In this document: in pieces, positions 23,111 through 34,274 of the stretch
How positions within the stretch are numbered: position 1 is the first letter of the stretch
Layout of the letters: every line of letters begins with the position of its first letter
Assembly (NCBI GenBank): GCA_003255025.1
Contig: QANY01002227.1
Coordinates: forward strand, 1 to 64,000
Direction of reading: 5' to 3'
Length of the DNA: 64,000 bases
Source: Datisca glomerata
Lineage: Eukaryota; Streptophyta; Magnoliopsida; Cucurbitales; Datiscaceae
Notes under the pieces: generated by a model
The model's database searches: none
What the model was told of the DNA's origin: nothing
The model's input: the letters and a program-made list of their open reading frames with translations, nothing else
Program-made: the position numbers and the translations under genes

Positions 23111-26094
23111 ATATTGTCACCAGACCACTAATATGACAACCATTCTTTCCAAGTCTCGCATGCAAACAGAGTATATCAACGTGCTTAAAGAGACTCACAA
23201 GTTTTAAAAGAGAGACATTCTAATTGCAAGGCAACCAAAGAACATCACATTAAGCAGCATTTACATCAATTTTCTAACATAGCCTTTGTAATAAGAAACC
23301 TTTACTATAGGTTTCAAAGACACTCTCATTATCCAGATGGGAAACCCTATTAATAAGAAACATTTACTATAGGGAAAAATAAAGGAATCTAACTGTCCCA
23401 TCTACAGGATAGACCTGAAACTTACCATGTAGTATATTAAGTTCAGGATAGGATAATCCAATACATCCAGATCTGTAGATGCTGAGAAAGCAACCTAGAA
23501 GATAAAAATGAATAGGCGTCTTAATGACTTGTTGAACTTCGGGTATAAAACTCAAAATATTAAAACTCAAAATATTAAGAGAGAAATTTACAAGTATAAA
23601 ACTCAAAATATTAAGAGAGATTTATGAGAGTATTGAGAAAGTTTTAGGAGCAAGGAATTATGTTTTGTGAAGAAAAATGTGGTGTATTATAGAGCATATG
23701 GAGGTTAGGGTTTAGTAGGGAAAATTTCAAATTTTGAATATAGACAAAGAAAATGACACTTCATCTTCAATAAGGAGGATAAAACATCATTGACCTAAAA
23801 AGCAAAGAATACTCCTGCCCAAAATAACACAATATGATAAAAATTTATTTTTGTAAGCTACATCTCTCTTTATCTACTTGAAATTGAAACTTATTTTATT
23901 TGTGCTATGTCATCATCCTCATCTCATGTATTTTATTTATTGTGCAATAGATATATGATTTTTGGTGTTTAGACTTTTTATGGATGAAAACTTAATTTAA
24001 GGATAGACAGCTTTAAATAAATTGAACTTTAATAAAGACAAATAAAATGAGTAAGCACCTAATAAAAATTACATGAATATAAATATATTCATCATCTTCA
24101 ATCTTTATGCTTTATGAGCTCCTATGAAAATAAATATTTTCATGATCTTCAATTGAAATGTCTTATGATAATTTTTTCAATAGCCTCTACAAACTTGATT
24201 AAATTTATTAGTAATGTCAATGTTTTGTTATCATCAAAAGTTATCTCATAGAAATATATGGCTAACAGACAAACTAACAAATAATAGCGTTATAAATAAA
24301 TTAAAGTAAAAAGTATTTGAGAACTGTAATTTTCAATTTGTAAATGGAAGTGCTTAAACATAAATTTATTCATGGCTTTTACGTATTAATTGCATATTAA
24401 TCTTTTCGTATACTTTCCCAACTTTAAGAAGAAAATGGTCTCTTCTCTTTTATTTTAGCTCCTTATCTAAATTTTCTATCTTCCATAATTATACAATTTA
24501 AAAGTCGTAGGCTCTCTACTATTTTTACCTTTCTCACATTTGATGTCATTTTTTTATCTCTAAAATAGATTTGATTGCTTTATGACGAATACAACTCTCC
24601 TTCTATTTGACACTATGTCAACAACTTTACTAAATGTTCTTTTGTTTCATCTAATATATTATTGTAAATGATTTATGTACATTTATTGTAAATTGGACAA
24701 GCTTTTTTAAAATAAGTGGAACAAGTTTTAATAGAATTAGTCAATACATACGTACATTGTACGTGTAAATGAATCTATTATATCTTTAGTTAAGATTATT
24801 GCTTATAATCATGTTGCATTTATATAAGTTAAAGCGAAATATATTTAACATCATATTTGTTTTAAATTTATTAGAGTAAGATCAAAATAATGTTATATTT
24901 TTGTTATTTACTAATATTATTCAATCAAGTTGTAGAATGTCACATATATATTTAAAAAAAAGAAATAGAATATAGTAGAAATGTGATCTTAAAATTAAAA
25001 GAAAGAGTAACATCATTAGAATTAAATAATGTATTTCGTGTTTTATTTTTCATTTAATTTTACTTTTTCATTTGTATTGTAAATTTATTTTCATTTGTAA
25101 CTTTTTTGGTAACTATATCTATGTAACAAATCTATTATACGAACATATAAAATATAACATTTCTAAAAGTGTGTTATAATTGAATTATATTTCAAATTTT
25201 ATTATTTAAATTTTATAGAGATAATTAGCTTTTCCTCTTCAAAAAAAATAATTTAGTACAAAGTTGAATTTATTATATATAATTTCTTCAATAAATTACT
25301 ATAATTCAATCAAAGTTATCAAATAAAATTATCTTAAAATTATTTATCAATAATTTTTTTAAAAAAATCATTAAATAGATGAATGAAGATTGAAATTAAT
25401 GCCTACTTGATCAATTTATTAATTTTAAAAATAATAAATTATTAAATGCCAAGTGTAATTTATAAGATCATTTTGGGTATTGCATCAACAATAACTGGAT
25501 AAAATTACCCAAAAATGATTTCTCATCTCCTCCCCACGTTTAATATACTAGTTTTTAGACGTGTGTTTCTCGTGAATATAAAGTTTTAGAAAAAATATTG
25601 TTATATGTGAGTTTATTTTTCTTAATATATGCATTTTCATTGTGAGGTTAATTTAACAAAGCACATGCGTAGTTATAGATATAGATTTTTTAGATTCTTT
25701 ATGTTTAATCAAGTTTTTTTCACTTTTATTTTTAATGCTTGTTAGATAAATTTACACATCAAAATGACAATAAAGAAATATTAACAAAAGAAATGTTGAG
25801 TTAATTTGAGACTTATTTTTTTATAATTAGTCTTTCAAAATTTTAGATTAATAATTAAGAGAAAATATCTTTAAAGATGATAATTTAAACTAAATAGTTA
25901 AAAAATTTCACATAAATAATTGATATAATAAATACAAACTAGTTAAATAAAACTTTTCATATGCATTGTTGGGATAATAAATATATTTAAAGGACAATAA
26001 AGGAAATTAAAAACATAATTAGGGATAATATTGCACGTCCAAAAAAGTTTCTTCAACTTCTACACTTTTATATATTGTATAGATTATAGATTTA

Positions 26095-27380
26095 GGAAAA
26101 TACCAAAAACAGTCATAAGAAAAAAAGTAAAAGTGATAGGGGCTTGATCTTGATGATTACAAAACAAGTGAAATGGTAAAATATTACGTCAATAACTAAT
26201 TTGAACTTTCTAAACTTGAAAATGTCAATTTTTACATATATACGTATGAATGGTCATTCTTACATATAAATTAATAAAAATTGACCATCTATTACAATTT
26301 TTCTTTTTTCTAATGCAAAGATCGGGTTGTGAAAAAACCAAAAATGAAAGAAAAACCATGATGATCGTGATGTTCATGTTTAAAAACATGATGATCATGC
26401 TGAAGTTTAAATTTCCAAATGTTCAAGACTTAGATGTATTTTAAATTAAGTTTATTTTGAGTTTTACTATTTGAAACATTAATATGAGATTTTGATCTGA
26501 ATATATAAAAATAATTTCACAGAAAATTTATTTTCAGTTACATATTGCGGGCAGAAACACAGTCCCATACTCAAATGGGTGACTCATACCATACCAAAAA
26601 AATCATGGATATGATAGTGGGTATAGAGATAAAAAAAATGTTCATAAATACATGGTGGATGTATAACACTATTCATGTCATACCTACTCGTTGACATCCC
26701 TAATTCTCACTCCCCAAAATTTCACACATTCTTTTCTTTCTTTTTTCACGAGCCACCTGATCTTGCTCATCACGTTTTTTCATGATTGATGACAGTTCTT
26801 TTTCTTTTGTTCAAATCTCAGATAAAGTAATAGTGGTTAAGTTATGTCTAACTAACTTCATTGTGCTTCCAAAACAAAACTTACTATTCTTCTAGTTATG
26901 TCAAAGAGTAATTCATAATGTCTTTAATATGCTTTGAAAGTACCATGGGGAAGAATGGAAAAATGAAGGAAAAGCATTCTTCTTCTAGTGACTGAACGTG
27001 CTTTTCATTGACAAAGAAAAAATGGAGGTATATGCAAATGATCATCTGAGAAAATTATGAGATAAAAGATTATGGAATAATATTTTTAACATTTGAAATG
27101 GCTTCTTCTTTTTTTTCCTTTTCTCAGTTCCTTTTTTTATTGAACTTTTCCAGCTTCTCCCCTTCTCACATCTTTAGTAAACACCAAAAATAACATTTTT
27201 AAATGGCCACACAAAAAATATTTAACAATTTAGATAATTATTGTCAGGAAAATTATAATAGATGACCTATTTTATTAACTTACATTTTCACTTGTTTTGT
27301 AATCATTAAAAGATTTTTTTATCACTTTTGTTCTCTTTATTATGTTTGTTTATGGTATTTTCTCAAATTATACTCAATCT
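26095..27380. mobile_element. Candidate non-autonomous DNA transposon with imperfect terminal inverted repeats
   Basis: The left end (from about 26095: GGAAAATACCAAAAACAGTC ... AAAAGTGATAGG ... GATTACAAAACAAGTGAAAT) is matched in reverse orientation by the right end, reading back from 27370 on the minus strand (GAGAAAATACCATAAACAAA ... AAAAGTGATAAA ... GATTACAAAACAAGTGAAAA). Both halves also share a motif near TAATAAAATTGACCATCTATTA further in. The interior of about 1.1 kb has no coding potential. A third, directly oriented copy of the end sequence lies at about 27885-27990. I could not confirm a target-site duplication. Confidence 0.4.
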
Positions 27381-28059
27381 TGTTCGAATTGATTTAATAT
27401 AGTTTGTCCAATCTACAATAAATCTGTAGCAATCATTGTAAATTCTTTATATTCTTAGTTTAGTTTACAAGTTATTTTTCGCAATCTGAAATAGGTAAAC
27501 ACATTGTTTGCTTATTGTTAACAAATTGTTTACTTAGTAAGGGGACGTTTCGATTTATTTTTATGCTCATCTATAAAAATAATTGACTATAAAACTGACG
27601 ATAATGTCTATCTTTTGGCCAACGTCTAAAGAAGATACGAAAATGATGAAAAGTATGATACATTATAATGTAATATAACAGTAAGTAAAGATTTGGTTAA
27701 CGAAAATTAAACCATAAGCTTACCAAATGATGATATAGATGCAATTGAACAAGTAAAAGGGCGTGGGGATCTCCCATTTCATTTTACTTTTTCACAAAAA
27801 ATGAAATTATTTAAGTGCAGTGGAAAAATTAAAGTATGACTTTTTTTGATAATGTGTTTTAAAAAAAATTAATTACGAAAAGTGAAAAAATACCATAAAC
27901 AAATATACGAAAAAATAAAAGTGATGGTAAGTTATTATTTGTGATTTTAAAAGTGAAATGATAAATTAATAAGTTCATAACTAATTTAAAATTTCATAAC
28001 TTAAAGTTTTTTTTTTACAAACTCCTAACTTAAAAGTTAAAAGGGTCTGTTTTGCATCT

Positions 28060-28692
28060 TACTATATTAAAATGGACTTAAAGATAGAAACTTTTGATTC
28101 TCTTTTTTATCTTTAAAGCCTTTTTAAATTACAATACAATTTAAAGTTTTCACATTCTTTATCATATAATATAATTCAAATAATGAAATGTTTTTTTTAT
28201 TTAATAATTATTTGTCTATAAATAATTTTTATAATTATATATTTTATAATACTATACAATTAGAAACGTAAATATTCATAAACATGAATTGCAATGAATT
28301 TTCAGATTATTTTTTAGCCAACAATATTTATTTGTTAGAAATTTATAAAATTAAATTTTACGTAATACTAATATTTACTATATTAAAAGGAGTTTAAATG
28401 AGAGAAATTGTTGATTCTCTTTTTTACTCTTCAGTCTTTTTAAAATCTATTATAATTTAGGATTTTCACATATTTTCTCATTTAATACAATTCATATAAT
28501 ATAATATTATTTTTATCTAATAATAAAAAATTATCTATAAATAGTTTTTGAAATTAAACACTTTATAGTATTATGAAATTAGAAAAGTATATATTTGTAA
28601 ATATGAATTTCAATAAATTTTTTTAATCCAATAATAATGATTCATTAGAAATTTATAAAATTAAATTTTATGTAATATTTAAATTACTAGAA
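28060..28692. repeat. Tandem duplication of about 315 bp with a diverged third copy
   Basis: The unit starts TACTATATTAAAAGGAGTTT, continues with TTGATTCTCTTTTTTA, and ends AGAAATTTATAAAATTAAAT TTTA(C/T)GTAATA. Copies lie at about 28060-28375 and 28376-28692. A weaker third copy starts near 28990 (TATTGTATTAAAGGGAGTTTA). Non-coding and AT-rich. Confidence 0.65.
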
Positions 28693-30139
28693 CATGAAAA
28701 CTCATACAGTTGAATTGAAAGAAATATTTTATTAGCTCTTAATATGATGAAATCTCACCAATTGATGATTCAAGATGAAAAATCATTTTCTATTTTATTC
28801 AAATAGCAATGCAGTATATTAGAACTACAACAATATATATATTACACGTTAGTGTACTTATCCGTACTACTATTTTTTACTTTTAATATAGATTTATAAT
28901 AATTTTAAAAATATTTATTTCAAATATTAATTTTGAAATCTACGTTTATTTTGAATTGCTTAACATATGTGAAACACAAGTTTTCAACAAGTATTGTATT
29001 AAAGGGAGTTTAAATGGGAGAAAATTTTAATTTACCTTGACCCTTTAATCCCCTTTAAAACGTCAAATAAATTAGATATTTCACCAATTTCCTTTTACTG
29101 TATTTACATAATAAATTTTATAAATAGTTTATAAATTAAATATTTTTTGTCTGATTTGTAAAATTTACATTATATAATAGTTATGTTATTAAAAATGTTA
29201 AAATTTATATTAATAAATTTAAAGAAGGCATTTTCTATAATTTTCTCCAATAATCTATTAACAATATAATCATTTCTTAGAAATGAGACAGGCTGATAAA
29301 ATAAAGTCAATTTCTATAATTTTTAAAAAGAAATGCTATATAGTATAATTTTAAGAATATGATTTTTAATTTAACACATCTTACTTTATGTGTACTATAT
29401 TCTAGCATAAAAACTTCTAATATATGTAATATCTAAATTATATATTGCATCATTTCTAATGAGTCGCTAGGTTACTCATTATATATAATGTGCAATACGT
29501 AGCTTGGAGAGGATCTCATATTATTTAATAAGAGAGATAGGTTGATACTTTATTTAATTCAATGTACAATAATATAAATTTAATTTCATTAATATTAAAA
29601 ATTAGTACATTTTCTCTTACTCTATGAAAAAGAAAGAAAATGAGTATTCTTATTTTTATGTTGCTAGTGAATTAACAAAAAATGAACTAGACTTATTATG
29701 TACAATGCACGTACGTTTTTACTAATTATCCTAATAATATCATGTTAATGACTTATTAGACAAAAGTTAATATACTATTAGATAAAATTTTAACAATACT
29801 AGTGTAATTAAATATGTGGGTCGTTTCTGCCTATAAATTATATTATAGGGTCATTTATACTAAAAACCCTTGTTATTATACCCTAAAATTATCTTCTCTC
29901 TCTTTTACCACATTCTCCTGAAGTTCAGTTTCTCTCACCTTCTGTTATTATTTCTCTCACATTTCTCCTAAAATTTCTCTCTCCATGACAAATTACTCTC
30001 TCTCATCTCTAATAAAACCTTTCAAAAATTTATCCCTCTCTTCACTCCCATAATTTCATAAATTCTATCTCTCAACTATCCTAAATTTATAAAATTTCCT
30101 CATCTCTCCCAAATTTTCTCAAAAATATCTAAAACCATG

Positions 30140-30345
30140 AAAATTCAGTGTGTTGTGATACACTACCATATATGTCATATATTTATGTTATGTATATATA
30201 AATGCATACATATATTGTGTATGTTATAACACGTATAACATATATGTAAATATGTTATATATGTTATATATGCGTGTGTATACAACATGTGTGTGCTTTT
30301 GTGTGTGTATATATGTTATAATGATATGTAACATATATACTAGTG
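30140..30345. repeat. TATATG / GTGTGT simple-sequence tract
   Basis: About 200 bp of alternating TA, ATATGT and GTGTGT runs, preceded by CT-rich sequence from 29880. It has no coding potential. Confidence 0.8.
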
Positions 30346-30395
30346 TAGTGTATTAAATTTATTTTCAAAATTTTATATCTTTTACCCCCTACTCT

Positions 30396-31005
30396 CTCTC
30401 AATATTTTCAAGAATTTTCTCTCTTCTCTATCCTCTCTTTGACAATCTCTCTTTCTCTCTGCATTGACTGAAATTTAGGAATGACCCAAATCTTCAACTA
30501 AATCTATTTAAGGAACACTTAGAGAGATAAAGAGAAAATGAGACAACTACATAAAGTATCCAACTAAAGGTGATAAAGTAAATACGAAACATAGTGTTTG
30601 TTAAAAATATATACAAATAGTGAAACAGTTTTTCTCAAATAGCATAATATTTTTTTCGAAGTTTTCAAAAAATTTCCTTCTACTCTTATCAATATTTTCA
30701 AGAATTTTCTCTCTTATCTATCTTAAAATTTTAAAATTTATTTAATTTTTCTATCCTCTCTGTGAAACTCTTTCTCTCTCTAACTAAAAACATGGTAATT
30801 TAAAAATTAAACAACCTAAACGGAATTTAAACTGCACTGACTAAAATTTAGGAATGACCCACTTTCTTCAACTAAATATATTTAAGCAACACGTAGAGAG
30901 AAAGAGAAAATGAGACTACATAAAGTATCCAACAAAAGGTGATATAGTAAATACGTATATACTCATTGTTAAAAAACAATATGCAGATAGTGGAAACAGT
31001 TCAAT
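30396..31005. repeat. Direct duplication, about 245 bp and 320 bp copies
   Basis: Copy 1 (about 30396-30640) and copy 2 (about 30682-31005) both start with CAATATTTTCAAGAATTTTC. Both also carry TTTAGGAATGACCCA and a shared GAGAAAATGAGAC...ACTACATAAAGTATCCAAC. Copy 2 holds an extra segment of about 75 bp. Non-coding. Confidence 0.7.
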
Positions 31006-31082
31006 TTAGTTGAATTGATTAAATATATAAATATTTACGAAAATTACAATATAAATTTTTTATTGATAGTTAAAGATGTATT

Positions 31083-31250
31083 TGTATTTATAATGTAAAA
31101 GGAGTCTAAATTCTAAGATTTTTAATTTTTCAACACTTTCAATACGTTAATGTTACAGTAAAAACATTATTTATAATGTAAAAGGTGTCTAAGAACTAAG
31201 ATTTTTAATTTTGCATTCCTCTCAATATGTTAATGTTACAGTAATGCAAA
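31083..31250. repeat. Tandem duplication of about 86 bp
   Basis: ATTTATAATGTAAAAGG(A/T)GTCTAA ... AAGATTTTTAATTTT ... TTAATGTTACAGTAA occurs twice back to back. Non-coding. Confidence 0.7.
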
Positions 31251-31753
31251 ATTATCCAATAACTTATTATTCTATTGGTATTTTATTTGTACATGAGATT
31301 CGTCGTTAGTTGATTTAGAATGGACTCTCTAGAAGAGATGAAAACGAAGAATGCAAGAAGAAAATGGTAATTGAAACTCTTCATTTAATATGAAGAAAAT
31401 TGTCAAACTTGAAACTCTTCATTTAATTTATACCAACGTTGAAGTAAATGCATTAAAAATTCTGAAAACTATTATAAATCTGAGATGAACATAAAACAGT
31501 AATGTTAAAATTGAACAAAATCAAATTTGAATAACATATAGATGATAACTTATGTATTTAATATGGATATAGATTATCAATGGTGAAGTTGGGGTTCTGA
31601 AGACAAAATAAAGAGACTGACGTACTCTAGTTCCCAAAAATAAAATTAATGAATTACTTCCAATATCTGATAAAGGTAGGAAACCAAACAACTTCATCCC
31701 GAGAAACAGTTCATTACAAGAAGTTGCTCACTGCATCATTCGATCTCTCTAGT

Positions 31754-32986
31754 CTACCATATATTCGGAGCAAACCATTTAAACCCAAAACCAAACCGAA
31801 GGTTACATCTCGGAAAGAGTCGCTCACATCTTCCAGTATCAATGTTGAAGATGCCGTTTCGCTGCCGAGCTATAGACGGTTCGAGGTTAGTAAAGCCATA
31901 GGCAACATAATCGTCTGAGAAATAAATGCAATTCCCTCGAAGATCATTGAGACAACATGAACATACTGGAATGGATAATCTGCTACTACTTGTCAAAAAC
32001 AATAGCTGGCCGTCCAATCGCTGTAGTCTATGCAAGCTATGGCTCTTGGGATCTATCTGGTATATCTCAAAATAAGTTACTACCGAACAACTTCGCCTCC
32101 GGGGCACGCAAGTCTCGTTATGACTATTGTTTACAAGTCTGTACTTAAAATCTTTGATTTTTTTAACTAACAAGACTTCGTTGTTGGTTGACTCCACCAA
32201 ATACGTAGCAATTACAGGTTTAATCAAAGCACCATAATCATGAAAATCAAGAGGCAGATTTTCTCCTTCTACAATATTTAATAACAACTCCACAACCACA
32301 TCCAATGTTCCCAATTTTAACTTCATTGTTGGCGTCTCAACGTTTGCCACCCCAACAAGATTGCAGCTACGAGCAGTAACATAAAGCTTTTCATGAGAGA
32401 ACAATAAATCTCCATAAGAATGGCATCTGATCGGGCAGATGGTCCAGCGATGGTCTCCTGGTCTACACAAAGCCAACTCTTTGCCAAAAATTGCTGCTAC
32501 TGCACAATCTGAAATATTAGGGGAGGATAATTCGATGCGTCTAATAAGGGAGAGTTCAAAATTTGGTAAAGTTGTTACAGATGGAAGTAAATGTTTAGCC
32601 TTAGAAATTGGGTCAAAGAGGAAAATTTCCGAGCGGGTTTGTTCTTCTATAATCATGATTAACCAGCCTTTTGAAGACCCCAAACAGATTCCACCTTGAA
32701 CTGACTCGGGTAGCGTAAAGGTATGAACTTTACCTTCAGATTGGCTGAAAATTTTAATGATTTTGCATTCTGAGAAAAGGTGAAGCAAAATCCATGGAAG
32801 GTCACGAGTATGATGAAAATCTTTGTGGGTAATAATTGATCTCCATGACTTGCAGACTAAGCTTGAGCGGACACAGTCGGAGTCACCCAAGCGCTGGAAG
32901 ATTATTTCCATGATTTCTTGGGGAAGTTGTAGCCAGCTATGGTCACAGCCAATGCAAGTCTTCATCCTCTTCTCCTCCATGGTCAA
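31754..32986 (-). CDS. F-box protein with DUF295 domain (copy 2)
   Basis: Intact, intronless 410-residue paralogue of the gene at 18.8-20.1 kb. The F-box is at about residues 17-55 (SWLQLPQEIMEIIFQRL, CKSWRSII). Then come GGICLGSSKGWLIMI and LFDPISKAKHLLP, matching the same positions in copy 1, and a C-terminal DUF295 part (about 300-375) with FEIYQIDPKSHSLHRLQRLDG and LRGNCIYFSDD. It lacks the acidic insert of copy 1 and instead has a short basic CVPRRRSC segment. The start at 32986 gives the complete F-box; a second Met follows two residues later. Presumed SCF substrate adaptor, substrate unknown. Confidence 0.85.
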   Translation of the reverse strand: MTMEEKRMKTCIGCDHSWLQLPQEIMEIIFQRLGDSDCVRSSLVCKSWRSIITHKDFHHTRDLPWILLHLFSECKIIKIFSQSEGKVHTFTLPESVQGGICLGSSKGWLIMIIEEQTRSEIFLFDPISKAKHLLPSVTTLPNFELSLIRRIELSSPNISDCAVAAIFGKELALCRPGDHRWTICPIRCHSYGDLLFSHEKLYVTARSCNLVGVANVETPTMKLKLGTLDVVVELLLNIVEGENLPLDFHDYGALIKPVIATYLVESTNNEVLLVKKIKDFKYRLVNNSHNETCVPRRRSCSVVTYFEIYQIDPKSHSLHRLQRLDGQLLFLTSSSRLSIPVCSCCLNDLRGNCIYFSDDYVAYGFTNLEPSIARQRNGIFNIDTGRCERLFPRCNLRFGFGFKWFAPNIW

Positions 32987-34274
32987 TCTCTCAATGAAGT
33001 GAAATCAGAGGACACATAGAAGGAACGATATAGAGAAATTGACTAAACCTCAATGCACTTATCTAGTTACGGTACTTTCACTCATCGCTCTTGGGAGTTT
33101 TCAAGTTAGTTGAATAATAAAAAAGAAAACTCATCCACTTCTATAGGAATTTAAACCTCAATGCACTTATCTATTTCTTAAGTTCAATTTCAAATTACAA
33201 TTGCCACTAAAATTTGGGTAACCCAGAAAAGTTAATAGGCCCTTAGAGATTGATTTAGATATTTCTCCAATTTACTCTCAAGTGTAATTTATTTAAAAAA
33301 AAACTAAAATTCTATATCTCGAGCTTACTATTTTTTTTTTTAATTTTCTTTATTCGTTTCAACACGTTTCCATCCATTTTTGCGCATTTCCTAACCACTC
33401 ATTTTTTTAGTTTAATTTTCAAATTAAATTTAACAGTATTTTAATTACTTGAAACTTTCAAGTAATAAATATGATAACTTGAAAATTTTAAGTAATATAC
33501 TATAACTAATTTAACCCTTAAAATGAGTGAGATTGCAGTAGATAATAAATAAAGAAAAAATTGAAGACAAATAACTTGTGAGACTGATTATTATTATACT
33601 CTTAAACCTTTTAAACTTTTTAAATGATTGATATTATAATTTAAAAAGTTATATAAAAAACATCAAATTATTTTTTTTTATTGAAAGTTAACCAGATTGC
33701 TCTATTGTCCCTAATTCGTCGGAAAAGTGACTTCTATCATTGTGTGGTTGCATAGAAAATCATGGTTGATGATATTGTGTTGTTCATGGTTGATGACGGG
33801 TGTTTCAACCACTATCATGATGCTTTCTTTCAAAATCATAGATTAGTTTTTAATTAAATAATTAAATAACTAGTCTGTTAATCATCCATCAATTAATTTT
33901 TATTGATTTAGAACTATTCATTTAATTATTTGAATAATTAAATTTGAAAATTTAGTCCATATACGATATTTCCACTCCCCTCTCTCGGGGGTTTCCAAGT
34001 TAGTTATTAATTCATCCATAAACCTCGCTCAATGCACTTATCTATTTCTCAAGTTCAATTACAAATTACAATTGCCACTAAATTTGGGAAACCAAATAAA
34101 GTTCATAGGCCATTAGAGATTGATTTAGGATATTTCCCCAATAAACACAACCAATCAATGCAATCCTTAGAAAAGTGATTACATCTAATCAACATAATAA
34201 TCATAATTAATAACCAGTAATTTTTTTCCTAGATTTTGGTCTAAGCAATTGGGTAGGTGCATATTCTCTGGTCT
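32987..34274. other. Intergenic region between F-box copy 2 and BASS4-like gene A
   Basis: AT-rich, no gene seen. It holds two direct copies of a segment of about 165 bp (33107-33272 and 33986-34145) sharing CAATGCACTTATCTATTTCT and CAAATTACAATTGCCACTAA. The first copy begins about 120 bp upstream of the F-box start. Confidence 0.65.

Larger units (their letters stand above)
21823..31640. other. AT-rich intergenic DNA with decayed repeats
   Basis: Nearly 10 kb without any coding stretch I can support; open frames are short and compositionally random. It contains hairpin-rich DNA (22890-23110), a candidate inverted-repeat element (26095-27380), a tandem repeat of about 315 bp (28060-28692), CT-rich and AT/GT-rich simple sequence (29880-30345) and further local duplications (30396-31250). 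It separates the LINE fragment from F-box copy 2. Confidence 0.6.

Noticed and set aside
26250..26444. 64-codon plus-strand open frame
   Set aside because: Met/Lys-rich, lies inside the candidate inverted-repeat element, no recognisable domain.
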